From positions 48,433 to 112,432 of the forward strand of contig NZ_RWKI01000015.1 in NCBI RefSeq assembly GCF_003984645.1: a DNA stretch of 64,000 bases, written 5' to 3'. This DNA comes from Variovorax sp. MHTC-1 (lineage in GTDB: Bacteria; Pseudomonadota; Gammaproteobacteria; Burkholderiales; Burkholderiaceae_C). A program made the translations under genes and the position numbers. Under the pieces are notes generated by a model, which was not told where the DNA came from, did no database searches, and was given only the letters and a program-made list of their open reading frames with translations. Shown here in pieces: positions 33,801 to 42,176 of the stretch. The first letter of the stretch is position 1, and each line of letters begins with the position of its first letter.

Positions 33801-34387
33801 TCGATGAGCACCGCGTCGTCGGTGAACCACCAGTCGCAGTTGCGCGTGCCGCCGACGCCGCGGATCGCGCCGGGACCGAACTTGTCGGCGAGCGGAAACG
33901 AGAGGCCGGAGTTGATCAGCGCCGTGGTCTTGCCCGCGCCGGGCGCACCGATGAACACGTACCACGGCAGGTCGTAGAGGTAGTTGCCGCCCGAGAGCGA
34001 GAGCCAGTCGCGCCAGCCCGGCTTCTTGCCGGCCGCGTGCAGGCGCATCTGCCTCAAGGTGGCCACGGCTTCGGTGAAGCGCGTGTTGAGCACCTTCTGT
34101 TCGCCGTTGTCGGCGCCGGCCGCGGGCTGCGCGGTGGGCGCCTTCATGAGGCCGTCGGTGAGATGCCGGCTGGCCTTGCGCGTGCGCCAGCGGCGGTAGA
34201 CGGCGCGCAGCGCCACCAGCAGCACGATCGCGCCGATCAGCACGGCACGCGAGAGCTCGCTTTCGAGCGGGGCCAGGGCGCCGATCTTGATCAGCGGGCC
34301 GATCCACCAGATCAGCAGCGCGACGACGAGCAGCGCCAGCGCGGTCAGCAGGAGGGGATGGAAGAGCCATCCGAAGAGCTTTTTCAT
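30788..34387 (-). CDS. tssM: TssM/IcmF, T6SS inner-membrane complex protein
   Basis: TssM bridges inner membrane and periplasm in the T6SS membrane complex. The 1199 residues show two N-terminal membrane helices (about 11-30 and 47-63), a cytoplasmic domain with Walker A GAPGAGKT at 147-154, WWFTDDAVLIDTAGRY and the LNGVFLTVSVADLL strand, a third membrane helix near 440 (LVGVAAMTLLTVALLAAWGW), and a long periplasmic part ending in the beta-rich C terminus. The Walker motif is intact, so it belongs to the ATP/GTP-binding subgroup. ATG at 34387 overlaps the tssL stop as ATGA. Confidence 0.96.
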   Translation of the reverse strand: MKKLFGWLFHPLLLTALALLVVALLIWWIGPLIKIGALAPLESELSRAVLIGAIVLLVALRAVYRRWRTRKASRHLTDGLMKAPTAQPAAGADNGEQKVLNTRFTEAVATLRQMRLHAAGKKPGWRDWLSLSGGNYLYDLPWYVFIGAPGAGKTTALINSGLSFPLADKFGPGAIRGVGGTRNCDWWFTDDAVLIDTAGRYTTQDSHQTEDKSAWEGFLGLLKKVRPRRPLNGVFLTVSVADLLSQGTEARSTLAASIRARLLELDAKLTTRLPVYVLVTKSDLLYGFSEYFADLGKEQRAQVFGFTLPVDEGAQVDEKGLATAFQREFGLLHERINDGLIQRMQRETDGTRRAAIFGFPAQFGSIGPLLSDLLDQVFTGSRFAQPPWVRGVYFTSGTQEGSPIDRVMGSLARSFGLERAMLPPQKSSGRSYFLTSLLRDVVFPEQRLAGADVKLERRRNVLRLVGVAAMTLLTVALLAAWGWSTWQNMNYLKAVEARVEPARQTLAALPARVSNLVEVAPVLQALRNIWKTPENREGEEPLSMTLGLYQGDKLDAAAMLAHQRALNEAFLPQLAKRIEDQLRTAQKDNLEFSYEALKTYLMLHQPERFDADALKAWITLDWARSLDRGVPEEQRKLLEDQLDVLIAQGPPRSPLKMDENLVRNVRAVLASYPLEQRVFSRLKRQRLGKDIPPFSVASAAGPAGPLVFERISGKPLADGVPGMFTYDGYHKRFQNEVTVLTGLLAGEDPWVLGQERGAADRLRDAAALGALTDRVRRLYLEEYVKVWEALLSDVRLVRATGLEKNIETARILSGTGSPLASFLRAVVKETTLTPAETGKDVVSKATETVRNTRKGLEDLFGGDPGKPTAAPRRIESIVDDRFEPLRRLVTSPTPNGPAPIDDALKLFNEVYVYLTAVDTAVKSRSSPPPGDVAGKLKSDAGRLPEPVRTMVENLSQAGATQARVAERGSLSQDLRPVTEFCTRAIAGRYPFVQSSKRDVLPEDFGQMFGPGGLMDEFFQKRLASLVDTSTRPWRYKPVAEQGAITVQAIAQFERAARIKDIFFRAAGRTPAMRLDFKPVEMDAGITQFILDVDSQLVKYAHGPVVPMAVQWPGPKGSNQVRVQVSPPSTSGSSGMAVDGPWALFRVLDDGQLEAGDAPEKFFITFQIGARKTRFEVTTNSVQHPIRLRELREFACPEGL

Positions 34388-35709
34388 CGCTTCGCTCCCG
34401 CGAGCTCGGCGGCCACCTGGTCCGGCGGGCTCAGGAGCACGATGTCGACGCGGCGGTTGCGCGCGCGGTTGGCCGGCGTGTCGTTGGCCGCGACCGGCTC
34501 CGCATCGGCCTTGCCGTCGGAACGCATGCGCGCCGGCTCGACGTAGTTGGAGAGCGCGCCCTTCACCGCATCGGCGCGCGCGGCCGAGAGATGCCAGTTG
34601 GACGGATAACGCATCGAGCGGATCGGCTGGTTGTCGGAATGGCCGGTGATCAGCACGTCGCCCTTGACCTCGGCCAGCGCCTCGCCGACGCGCTTCAACA
34701 CCGGCAGCGATTGCGCCATCGGATCGGCGCTGCCGGAGCCGAAGAAGCTGTCGCCGCGCAGCCGCACGGTGCTGCGGTCGGCCTCGTCTGTGACGGTGAC
34801 CAGGCCCTGCTTGATCTCGGGCTCGAGGAACTTGGCGAGCCGCGGCGACTTCGCCAGGATGGCGGGCGGCGCGATCTGCAGGTGCGGCACGCGCAGGCTG
34901 GACACGGCCGCGTAGGTGGTGTCGGAACGGTGGTTGAGCGTGAGCCGCAGGCCGAACCACGCGAGCGCCAGCAAGAGCGCGAAGCCGGCCGCGAAGACCC
35001 ACATCGGCAGCGATTCGCGCAAGCGCGCCGAGCCCGTGCCCTGCCCGCGCCAGTGCGGCGAGAGCTCGGCCTCGACCGGCGGACGGTCTTTCGCGATCAG
35101 GTCGGCCAGGCGCTGGCGCACGGTGTCGAGCTGCGCGCGGCCGTTGTCGATCACGCGGTAGCGGCCTTCGAAGCCGAGTGCGAGCACGCTGTAGATCAGC
35201 TCCAGCAGCTGGCGGTGCGTGGGCACGTCCTGCGCGAGCTTGGCCAGCAGCTGGAAGATTTTTTCGCCGCCCCAAGTCTCGTTGTGGAACTGCACCAGGA
35301 GGCTCTGCTTGTTCCAGCCGCCCTGCACGCCCCAGGGCGTGTTGGCCACCGCTTCGTCGAGAGAGGTGCAGAGGACGTAGCGCGCGGCCAGCACCGTCTC
35401 GTTGGAGATGCCGGCGCGGCGCGCGGCGGCATCGAACTGGTTCACCGCATCGGCGGTCGATGCCCGCAGCGCCGGCACATTGGGCGCATGCGCCAGATTG
35501 CGCAGCTTGCCGATCAACACCAAGAGCTTGGCCGCGGCCGACACCAGCGGGTTGAGCAGGCCCAGCTCGCCGATCTCGGCCGGCAGCGGATCGGCGCCGC
35601 CGCCCATCGAGTTGGGCGGCACGGCCGGCGTGTTGCCCGGCCCGCGCGGCTTCGGCTTGATGACCGTGCGCTCCGACTCGAAGGCGGCGAAGGGGTCGGG
35701 GGTTGTCAT
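34384..35709 (-). CDS. tssL: TssL (IcmH/DotU) with C-terminal OmpA peptidoglycan-binding domain
   Basis: The N-terminal 250 residues are an IcmH/DotU domain (ISNETVLAARYVLCTSLDEAV, then WGGEKIFQLLAKL and LELIYSVLALGFEGRYR), followed by one membrane helix (MWVFAAGFALLLALAWFGL, about 235-255). Residues 320-430 are an OmpA-type domain (VLITGHSDNQPIRSMRYPSN, then LSAARADAVKGAL and NRRVDIVL) that binds peptidoglycan. This evolved TssL anchors the membrane complex to the wall without a separate TagL. ATG at 35709; the stop overlaps tssM. Confidence 0.95.
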   Translation of the reverse strand: MTTPDPFAAFESERTVIKPKPRGPGNTPAVPPNSMGGGADPLPAEIGELGLLNPLVSAAAKLLVLIGKLRNLAHAPNVPALRASTADAVNQFDAAARRAGISNETVLAARYVLCTSLDEAVANTPWGVQGGWNKQSLLVQFHNETWGGEKIFQLLAKLAQDVPTHRQLLELIYSVLALGFEGRYRVIDNGRAQLDTVRQRLADLIAKDRPPVEAELSPHWRGQGTGSARLRESLPMWVFAAGFALLLALAWFGLRLTLNHRSDTTYAAVSSLRVPHLQIAPPAILAKSPRLAKFLEPEIKQGLVTVTDEADRSTVRLRGDSFFGSGSADPMAQSLPVLKRVGEALAEVKGDVLITGHSDNQPIRSMRYPSNWHLSAARADAVKGALSNYVEPARMRSDGKADAEPVAANDTPANRARNRRVDIVLLSPPDQVAAELAGAKR

Positions 35710-35783
35710 GGCAGTGTGGCGCCGGATGCCGGCACATCACCCGGCCCTGGACGCGATGAAGGGAAACGAACTCGGGAGACACC

Positions 35784-35868
35784 GCGGAGCCGGCTTTGCC
35801 GGGCCGCTGGTGTCGCCCCCGGCGAGGGGGTTGGCGTAGCGACACGAAGTGCGCGAAGCCTGGGGGAG
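35784..35868. repeat. GC-rich intergenic repeat, first tandem copy (tssL-tssK gap)
   Basis: An 85-base unit running from GCGGAGCCGGCTTTGCCGGG through CCCCCGGCGAGGGGG to GCGAAGCCTGGGGGAG. It differs at only three positions by eye from the next copy at 35883-35967. It contains two hairpins, CCGGC-TTT-GCCGG and CCCCC-GGCGA-GGGGG. Confidence 0.85.
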
Positions 35869-35882
35869 AGCAACAAGCCTTC

Positions 35883-35967
35883 GCGGAACCGGCTTTGCCG
35901 GGCCGCTGGTGTCGCCCCCGGCGAGGGGGTTGGCGTAGCGACGTGAAGTGCGCGAAGCCTGGGGGAG
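35883..35967. repeat. GC-rich intergenic repeat, second tandem copy (tssL-tssK gap)
   Basis: Direct repeat of the unit at 35784-35868, offset by 99 bases in the same orientation and ending next to the tssK stop. The tandem pair fills most of the 259-bp tssK-tssL gap, which is otherwise without a gene. Confidence 0.85.
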
Positions 35968-35968
35968 G

Positions 35969-37300
35969 TCATGATCGGATGGCCCAGAACGCCAGGTCGA
36001 GACCCGGGAAATCGCCCGCGATATGCATCGCGACGCCGCCCGACTGCTCGAGCTGGCGCCAGAGGTCGCTGTTGCGCGTGTCGAGCTCGAAGTAGTTGGC
36101 CCCTGAATGAAAGGGGATCTGCCGCGGCGCTACCGGCAGCGGCATCAGCGTGACGCCCGGCAACGCGAGGTTGACCAGGTCGCGGATGCGCTCGACCGGC
36201 GCGATCTTCACCTGCGTGGGGAAGCGCGCGCGCAGCGCCTCGCTCGGCATCTGCGCGTTGACGGCGAGCACGAAGGTGGCGTTGCGCTGCAGCTCGACGT
36301 CGGGAATCACGGCCACGCGCACGCCGTGCTTGCGGTCGTGCAGCTCGATGCGGATGGCCGACTGCTCCAGCACCATCGAGAGGCTGCGCCGCAGGTCGTC
36401 CATCACCGGCTTGAAGCTCAGCGCCAGGTCGTCGTGCACGTAAGGCCCGAAGCGCGCGACGCGGCGCGAATCGCGAAAGCTCGCCAGGTCGCCGGCCAGC
36501 GCCAGCGCGTGTTCGTAGAAGTGCTGCGGATGCAGCATCGCGCTCCTTGCCAGGTGCGCGAACACGGCCTCGTTGCGGTTGACTGTCTGCAGCAGCATGA
36601 AGTCCGCGATCTCGGCCACGCCGCCGGTGCCGCCCTGGCTCATGCGCCCGGCCAGCGCCTCGCCGCGCTGGCGCAGCAGGCCCAGCAGCTCGTCTAGCCA
36701 TCCGCGGATGACCGCATGGCCCGCCACGTCGAGCAGCGGCGGCAGCAGCACGCGGTCGAGCTGCACCTGGTTGTCGACGCGCCGCTCGACGACGCGCGCG
36801 ACGTTGAGCGTGGTCCAGGCATCGGTCGCGTCGCCGGCACGCATCAGGCGCGTGTGCAGTTGGCCCAGCTGCAACATCGCGGTGCGCTCGCCGGCGGTGT
36901 TGGAATCGGGCACATCGGACTCCAGCACGCGATGGCGCACCAGGTCGTCGTAGGCTTCGGCATCGGCCTCGCGCGCGCCCGCGCGGCGCAGCGGCAGGGC
37001 CAGCACCACCGCCTCGTCGCGCATGGTGCCCGGAATGTCGATGGGCTCGGGCAGCGGATCGACGGCCGGCATGTCGAACACCGTGCCGTCGCCGAACACG
37101 CCGACCGCGCGCACCAGCGCCAGCTTCCCCAGCGAGAGCGCGGCCTGATCGATCTCGAGCTCGGCAAAACCCCAGGCGTAGGGCGTGGTGCTTCGCAACA
37201 GAAGATGCCGCGCATGATCGGCATGGCGCTCGCTTTGCTGCAGGTGCTGAGGCTGCAGCAGCATCCCCTCGCTCCAAACCACTTTAGTTCGCCAACTCAT
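35969..37300 (-). CDS. tssK: TssK, T6SS baseplate protein
   Basis: TssK trimers connect the baseplate to the TssLM membrane complex. The 443-residue product starts MSWRTKVVWSEGMLLQPQHL followed by a QQSER motif, the invariant TssK start, and contains FMLLQTVNRNEAVFAHLARS, LHPQHFYEHALALAGDLA and a C-terminal PFHSGANYFELDTRNSDLW block, all typical. It is the first gene of the minus-strand T6SS block; the caspase-fold gene at 37530 diverges from it, so the T6SS promoter probably lies at 37301-37500. A GGAAAC/GTTTCC palindrome is 37 bp upstream. Confidence 0.96.
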   Translation of the reverse strand: MSWRTKVVWSEGMLLQPQHLQQSERHADHARHLLLRSTTPYAWGFAELEIDQAALSLGKLALVRAVGVFGDGTVFDMPAVDPLPEPIDIPGTMRDEAVVLALPLRRAGAREADAEAYDDLVRHRVLESDVPDSNTAGERTAMLQLGQLHTRLMRAGDATDAWTTLNVARVVERRVDNQVQLDRVLLPPLLDVAGHAVIRGWLDELLGLLRQRGEALAGRMSQGGTGGVAEIADFMLLQTVNRNEAVFAHLARSAMLHPQHFYEHALALAGDLASFRDSRRVARFGPYVHDDLALSFKPVMDDLRRSLSMVLEQSAIRIELHDRKHGVRVAVIPDVELQRNATFVLAVNAQMPSEALRARFPTQVKIAPVERIRDLVNLALPGVTLMPLPVAPRQIPFHSGANYFELDTRNSDLWRQLEQSGGVAMHIAGDFPGLDLAFWAIRS

Positions 37301-37336
37301 CCGCGCTCCGTCGACGGCGGGGGCTCCCGCCTGAAT

Positions 37337-37353
37337 GGAAACATCTAGTTTCC
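37337..37353. promoter_or_regulatory. Perfect palindrome upstream of tssK
   Basis: GGAAAC and GTTTCC flank the 5-base spacer ATCTA, 37 bp upstream of the tssK ATG in the 229-bp gap between tssK and the divergent caspase gene. It could be an operator or a 5' leader hairpin. No convincing -35/-10 pair was identified, so the promoter itself remains unplaced. Confidence 0.35.
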
Positions 37354-37529
37354 GGCGCGAGGGGGCCCAGGCAAATCTGGCTAATGGCCTAGGCGACGGG
37401 GACGGGATAGTGCTAAGGGGCTAGGCGCAATGAAGCGCGAGCCCTCGCAGAAATGCGATTGCCATCGCGTTGTGGCAGGCGGATATTGATGGCATGTCCG
37501 CCTCGCATGCCGCCGACGTTCCAGACGCG

Positions 37530-38987
37530 ATGAGTGCGCTCATGCGCCGACTGCTCGGAATGCTGATGCTGACGCTGTCCGTCGCACTCGCACTTGCGCT
37601 GGCGGCAGCCGTCCCTGCGCAGGCCCAGCCGACCGACAAGCGCATCGCGCTCGTGATCGGCAATGCGCGCTATCCGAAGGTGCCGCTGGACAACCCGGAG
37701 AACGACGCGCGGCTGATCGCAAACAACCTGCGCAAGCTGGGCTTCGACGTCAACGAGCAGCTCAACGTCAACGTGCTGCAGTTCAGGCGCGCGCTGCGCG
37801 AGTTCGCGCGCCGGGTGCAGGAGGACGATGCGATCGCGGTGCTGTACTACGCCGGCCACGGGGTGCAGATCGACGGCCGCAATTTCCTGCTGCCGGTCGA
37901 CATCAACCTGCGCGACCAGGAAGAAGTGAAGGACGAGTCGGTCGACATCGAGGAGCTGTTCCTCTCCCGCATCGAGAAGGCACGCTCGCACCCGCGCATC
38001 GTGATCCTCGACGCCTGCCGGGACAATCCCTTCGCCGGCAAGACGCGCAATATCCGCTCGGCCGGCGGGCTGGCGGAGATGGGTGCGCGCGGTACGCTGA
38101 TCGCCTTTGCATCGGCCCCCGGCGCGCCGGCCGAAGACGGCCCGAGCGGCCGCAACAGCGTCTACACCAAGCACCTGGCCACGGAGATGATGGTGCCGGG
38201 CCTGGAGGTCGAGCAGATGTTCAAGAACGTGCGCGTCAAGGTGCTGCGCGACACCCGCGAGCGGCAGCTGCCCTGGGTCAACACCTCGCTGACCTCGAAC
38301 TTCAGCTTCAATCCGGTACGGGATGCGCAGCCGGCCCGAGAGCAATCGACCCGGGAGCAATCGGCCCGAGAGCAGCCGGCGGCGCGCGAAGCAGTGCAGA
38401 AGCCGCCGGCACGCGAACCTGGGGGCCGGCGCTTCGAGCCGAACGAACTCGAGAAGCAGCTCGAGCGCGCGCAGCGCGAACTCGATGCGGGCCGCGCAAC
38501 GGCGTCGCCGCCCATCCAGCCACCGGCGCCGCAGCCCCCGCCACAGCCGGCCGCACAGCCGGCCGCGCAGCCGGCCCCGCAGGTGGCGGCGCTCTCGCCT
38601 CCGGCGAGCAGCGCCACACTCGCCTCGGCGGCGCGCAAGTTCCTGGACCGCGCCGAGGTGGAGCAACTCCTCGTCGGCAAGACGCACACCCTCAAGGACA
38701 TCGGTGCCGGCTACCTGATGCGCTGGGACCTGCGAAGCGGCGGCCTCATCTACTACAACAGCCAGAGCATCGGCAACGCGAGCAGCAACGGCTCGGGCCG
38801 CTGGGAACTAAAGAACGACGGCAGCCTCTGCGCCAGGTTCAATCCCGTGCCGCCGGGCCGGCTGACCGACGCGCGCAGGCCCGATGACGGTTGCTGGCAC
38901 TTCTACCGCGACGGCGAGAAGCTCATGCGCGCCAGCGCCGCGGCGCCGCAGGCCCAGCCGCAAGCGGAGATCGTGAGGATCCAGTAG
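37530..38987 (+). CDS. Exported caspase-fold (peptidase C14-like) protein, second copy
   Basis: Signal peptide (RRLLGMLMLTLSVALALALAA, cleavage near AQAQ) followed by a caspase p20-like domain: RIALVIGNARYPKVPLDNPE, catalytic His110 in LYYAGHG and catalytic Cys163 in ILDACRDNPF (numbered from the ATG at 37530). A Gln/Arg/Pro-rich linker follows, with EQSTREQSAREQ-type repeats, then a small C-terminal domain (YLMRWDLRSGGLIYY; GSGRWELKNDGSLC; DGCWHFYRDG). ATGs at 37494 and 37542 are alternative starts; none has a strong ribosome site. It diverges from tssK. Periplasmic protease-like role is likely but its target is unknown. It is not closely similar to the copy at 22380. Confidence 0.82.
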   Translation: MSALMRRLLGMLMLTLSVALALALAAAVPAQAQPTDKRIALVIGNARYPKVPLDNPENDARLIANNLRKLGFDVNEQLNVNVLQFRRALREFARRVQEDDAIAVLYYAGHGVQIDGRNFLLPVDINLRDQEEVKDESVDIEELFLSRIEKARSHPRIVILDACRDNPFAGKTRNIRSAGGLAEMGARGTLIAFASAPGAPAEDGPSGRNSVYTKHLATEMMVPGLEVEQMFKNVRVKVLRDTRERQLPWVNTSLTSNFSFNPVRDAQPAREQSTREQSAREQPAAREAVQKPPAREPGGRRFEPNELEKQLERAQRELDAGRATASPPIQPPAPQPPPQPAAQPAAQPAPQVAALSPPASSATLASAARKFLDRAEVEQLLVGKTHTLKDIGAGYLMRWDLRSGGLIYYNSQSIGNASSNGSGRWELKNDGSLCARFNPVPPGRLTDARRPDDGCWHFYRDGEKLMRASAAAPQAQPQAEIVRIQ

Positions 38988-39000
38988 CGAGTGGCTAGGT

Positions 39001-40017
39001 CTACTCGGCGCGGATGTCGTTCGCCTTGACCACGTCGCCCAGCAGCTTGTAGTAGTCGCGCGTGAGCTGCCCCAGCTGCTCGGGCGTGCCGCCGCCGGCT
39101 TCGTCGCCGCGGTCGGCGATGGTCTTCTGCACGTTCGGGTCCTTGAGGGCGCTGTTCATCGCCGTGTTGACCTTCTTCACGATGTCGGCATTCAAGCCGC
39201 CCGGGCCGTACAGGCCGATGAAGGAGATGACCTGGAAGTCCTTGATGCCCTTCTCGGTTGCGGTGGGCACGTCGGGGAAGGCCGGCACGCGCTTGGCGCC
39301 GGTGGATACCAGCGCCTTGAGCTGGCCGGACTTGAGGAAGGGCGCGACCACGGACGAAGCGTCGAACATGGCGGGAATGCGCCCGGCGATCAGGTCGGTC
39401 ATCGCCGGGCTGCTGCCCTTGTACGGCACGTGGCTCATCTTGGGCTTGCCGATGCGTTCGCGGAACAGCTCCATCGCCGTCTGCACCAGGCTGCCGGGGC
39501 CGCCCGAGGCGTAGTCCACGGTCTTGCCTTCCTTGTCCTGCGCCTTGACCCAGGCGATGAATTCCTCGAGGTTCTTGACCGGAAGGCTGGCCGGCACCAC
39601 CAGCATCAGCGACGAGGTCAGCAGGAGGCCGATGGGCGTGAGCTTCAGAGGATCCGCCACCGGCGTGTTGCGGTAGGTGTGCGGGTTGAGCACCATGTTG
39701 CTGCCGTTGCCCACCAAGAGCCTGTAGCCGTCGGGCGGCTGCTTCGAGACGAAGTCGGTCGCGATGTTGCCATTGACGCCGGGCTTGTTGTCGATCACCA
39801 CGCTCTGGCCCAGGCTGGCCTGCATGCCGGCGGTGAGGATGCGGCCCGCGAAGTCCGTCTGTCCGCCGGGTGGATAACCGACCACCAGCGTGATCGATTT
39901 GGTGGGCCAGGCACCCTGGGCGGCGGCGAATCCGGGAAGCATGTTCGCGCCGAGGCCTCCCAATGCGAGTTGCAACGCGGTGCGCCGCGACAGGGAGGCG
40001 TTCGGCTCGATGGGCAT
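39001..40017 (-). CDS. Bug/TctC-family tripartite tricarboxylate-binding protein
   Basis: A periplasmic substrate-binding protein of the Bug family, abundant in Burkholderiales. The 338 residues have a twin-arginine-like signal (SRRTALQLALGGLGANMLPG), then ITLVVGYPPGGQTDFAGRIL, VVIDNKPGVNGNIATDFV and VPYKGSSPAMTDLIAGRI, the usual ligand-loop motifs. ATG at 40017 follows TGGAGAAGACCACC. No TctA/TctB partners or regulator are adjacent, as is common for orphan Bug genes, so the ligand cannot be named. It converges with the caspase-fold gene 13 bp away. Confidence 0.93.
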   Translation of the reverse strand: MPIEPNASLSRRTALQLALGGLGANMLPGFAAAQGAWPTKSITLVVGYPPGGQTDFAGRILTAGMQASLGQSVVIDNKPGVNGNIATDFVSKQPPDGYRLLVGNGSNMVLNPHTYRNTPVADPLKLTPIGLLLTSSLMLVVPASLPVKNLEEFIAWVKAQDKEGKTVDYASGGPGSLVQTAMELFRERIGKPKMSHVPYKGSSPAMTDLIAGRIPAMFDASSVVAPFLKSGQLKALVSTGAKRVPAFPDVPTATEKGIKDFQVISFIGLYGPGGLNADIVKKVNTAMNSALKDPNVQKTIADRGDEAGGGTPEQLGQLTRDYYKLLGDVVKANDIRAE

Positions 40018-40086
40018 GGTGGTCTTCTCCAGATGTTGGGGGTGTGAGCGGCACATCTTAGAAGCGCGCCGAGCGCCCCACAAGGC

Positions 40087-41160
40087 TCACCTGGCCGCGC
40101 CGGCGCCCGTCGAGAAAACGAAGCTCTTGGCGAAGGACACGCCGTCGTTGGTGCCGGCGACCCTCACCGCGTAGTCGGTGTTCGGCATGAGCGAAGCATC
40201 GGGAATGATCAACGCCTGGTTGGCAGCCAGCACTGCGTTGGGGTCGTTGTCCCGGGTCATCGTCGGCCGCAGCACCACGGGAACGTTCCCCGACACCGTC
40301 TGAATCGCGGCCGAGGAGATCGCGAGCGTCTGTCCGCTTCGCACGGCCACCAGCAGGCCGGGGCCGATCGGGCTGGCCCGCAGGTCGCGGCCCGGCACGG
40401 GGTTGGGGGTTTCGTTGGTGACCTCGAAGAAAATGCCGCTCGTTCCTTCGCAAGGATAGGTGAGCACCTGGTCGCTGGCCGGCTCCTGCCGCCCGGCATC
40501 GCGCTTGTAGCCCAGGTTGAACTGCTGCACGGTGCGCACGCCGAAGATGCCGCTGGTGCCGAGCTCGTCGCTGCCGCGGATCCCGATCCCCACATCGCGA
40601 TAGCCTGCCAGCATGCCCGCCGCGTGGTACGGCAGCGCAAGCAGCGCGCGCACGGCGAATACGCCGGTGCCCGCGGTCGAACCGGAGTAGTAGAGGCCGG
40701 AGATCTCGTCGCCTACGCCGCCCAAGGGGTAGCCCGCTGCGGTGACGCGGTCTGCCGGGGTGGCGCCGGTGAAGCCGGTGGTGCCCGGCGTTTCGCTGTG
40801 ACTCAGCTGGTTGTTCAGGATCTGCCAATCCGCATGCGCCGTGGCGGCGCTGTCGAGCTGCGCGTTCTGCGCCAGAAGACCGAATCCGCAGCGCCCGCGC
40901 TCCGCATTCAGCAGCACGAAGGCCTGGTGCGCCTCCGAAGATGCGCCGTAGCTGTCCGGCGGGACGGAGCTCACCAGCGTGGAGGCCTGCCCGCCATCGG
41001 CAGGCGCGCTCGGCGGGGTCGACACCGTCGTCCCCGGCGGCAGCGCCGCCACGCCGCCGCCTCCGCCCCCACCGCAGGCCGCGATCAAGGCGCAGGCGAG
41101 GGCTGCGAGCGCATGGGGGAAATGGTAAGCAGATATGGAAGAAGAAAGCGAACGCGTCAT
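40087..41160 (-). CDS. CAP/SCP-domain lipoprotein
   Basis: The 357-residue protein has a lipoprotein signal with lipobox LIAAC (Cys near 29) followed by a glycine run, then a CAP (SCP/PR1-like) domain: AFVLLNAERGRCGFG, AHADWQILNNQLSHSETPG and MLAGYRDVGIGIRG, with the conserved His and Glu of the CAP cavity in HSETPG. The C-terminal third (IPDASLMPNTDYAVRVAGTN, then FVFSTG) looks like a fibronectin/Ig-like strand domain. Outer-membrane-anchored location is likely; function is not known. It lies 69 bp upstream of the Bug gene on the same strand but is probably a separate unit. Confidence 0.85.
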   Translation of the reverse strand: MTRSLSSSISAYHFPHALAALACALIAACGGGGGGGVAALPPGTTVSTPPSAPADGGQASTLVSSVPPDSYGASSEAHQAFVLLNAERGRCGFGLLAQNAQLDSAATAHADWQILNNQLSHSETPGTTGFTGATPADRVTAAGYPLGGVGDEISGLYYSGSTAGTGVFAVRALLALPYHAAGMLAGYRDVGIGIRGSDELGTSGIFGVRTVQQFNLGYKRDAGRQEPASDQVLTYPCEGTSGIFFEVTNETPNPVPGRDLRASPIGPGLLVAVRSGQTLAISSAAIQTVSGNVPVVLRPTMTRDNDPNAVLAANQALIIPDASLMPNTDYAVRVAGTNDGVSFAKSFVFSTGAGAAR

Positions 41161-41343
41161 GGCGCCATGACGTCACGAAACCGCGAACCTTCTTGTCAGC
41201 GCGCGGCCATCGTTGACGTAGGCAGGCCGACCCCGGAGACTAGCCCCCGGCTAGGCAAGTCCCGAACAGACGCTGACGGCATCGCCGACTAAGCTCGAAC
41301 CGACGGCGCATTCCTGCCGTGGCCAATCAACCAAGGAGCCGAC

Positions 41344-41619
41344 ATGCCTCGCTATGTAGTCGAACGCACCTTTCCCGAAGGCCTGGAGATCCCGGTGACC
41401 GATGTCGGCGCGCGGGCCTGCGGCATGGTGATCGCCAACAACGCCAAGAAAGGCGTGACCTGGGTCCATTCCTACGTGAGCAAGGACCATCGCAAGTCCT
41501 TCTGCGTCTACGATGGCCCGAACCCGGAGGCGATCCGCGAGGTGGCGGGCGACAACAGCCTGCCGGCGGAAGGCATCACGGAAGTGACTGTGCTCGATCC
41601 CTACTTCTATCGAGCCTAG
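41344..41619 (+). CDS. DUF4242 small protein
   Basis: A 91-residue protein of the DUF4242 (SCO4226-like, nickel-binding) type: PRYVVERTFPEGLEIPV, then VTWVHSYVSKDHRKSFCVYD and GPNPEAIREVAGDN are the family's core. The single-domain ferredoxin-like fold has no known enzymatic role here. ATG at 41344 is preceded by AAGGAGCCGAC, a strong ribosome site. It stands alone, followed about 150 bp later by the VOC gene on the same strand. Confidence 0.9.
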   Translation: MPRYVVERTFPEGLEIPVTDVGARACGMVIANNAKKGVTWVHSYVSKDHRKSFCVYDGPNPEAIREVAGDNSLPAEGITEVTVLDPYFYRA

Positions 41620-41775
41620 GCGGCGCGCCCGTGCTTCGGGCCGGGACTCATCACGCCGACGATCATCGCGCCGGCGATGCCGAGCAGCGGGAGGGGCGTG
41701 TCCATGGTTGTGCTTTCGCTCCAAAAGCGCGATGGTATGTGCTTGTCTTCAGGCTCGCGATCACAGGAGAAAGCC

Positions 41776-42150
41776 ATGCTTCAGAAGTCACCGATGTACG
41801 CCTACATCCCGGCGCAAGACGTTGCCCGTGCGAGGCAGTTCTACGAGCAGAAGCTCGGCTTCAAGCCCACGGCGGAAGTGGACGGCGGTGTCATCTACGA
41901 CTGCGCAGGCGGCACCAGCTGCTTCCTGTACCCCACGCCCAACGCCGGCACCTCCAAAGCCAGCCAGGCCTTCTGGCAGGTCGAGAACATCGAGAGCGAA
42001 GTCGCCGACCTGAAGGCGCGCGGCGTCGTGTTCGAGGACTACGACATGCCGGGCAAGGACGAGAACGGCATCGTGAACCAGGGCGGGGCGAAGGCTGCGT
42101 GGTTCACGGATACGGAGGGGAACATCATGGCGGTGATACAGGGCGTTTGA
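41776..42150 (+). CDS. VOC-family (glyoxalase/bleomycin-resistance-like) protein
   Basis: A 124-residue single VOC domain: YAYIPAQDVARARQFYEQKL begins it, followed by GFKPTAEVDGGVIYDC, FWQVENIESEVADLKARGVV and AAWFTDTEGNIMAVIQG, where the final Glu/Asp positions fit the VOC metal edge. ATG at 41776 follows CAGGAGAAAGCC; earlier in-frame starts give non-family sequence. The substrate cannot be told. It converges with the lipoprotein gene 26 bp away. Confidence 0.9.
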   Translation: MLQKSPMYAYIPAQDVARARQFYEQKLGFKPTAEVDGGVIYDCAGGTSCFLYPTPNAGTSKASQAFWQVENIESEVADLKARGVVFEDYDMPGKDENGIVNQGGAKAAWFTDTEGNIMAVIQGV

Positions 42151-42176
42151 ATGCGCCCGTCTCCGGGTGTTGGAAC

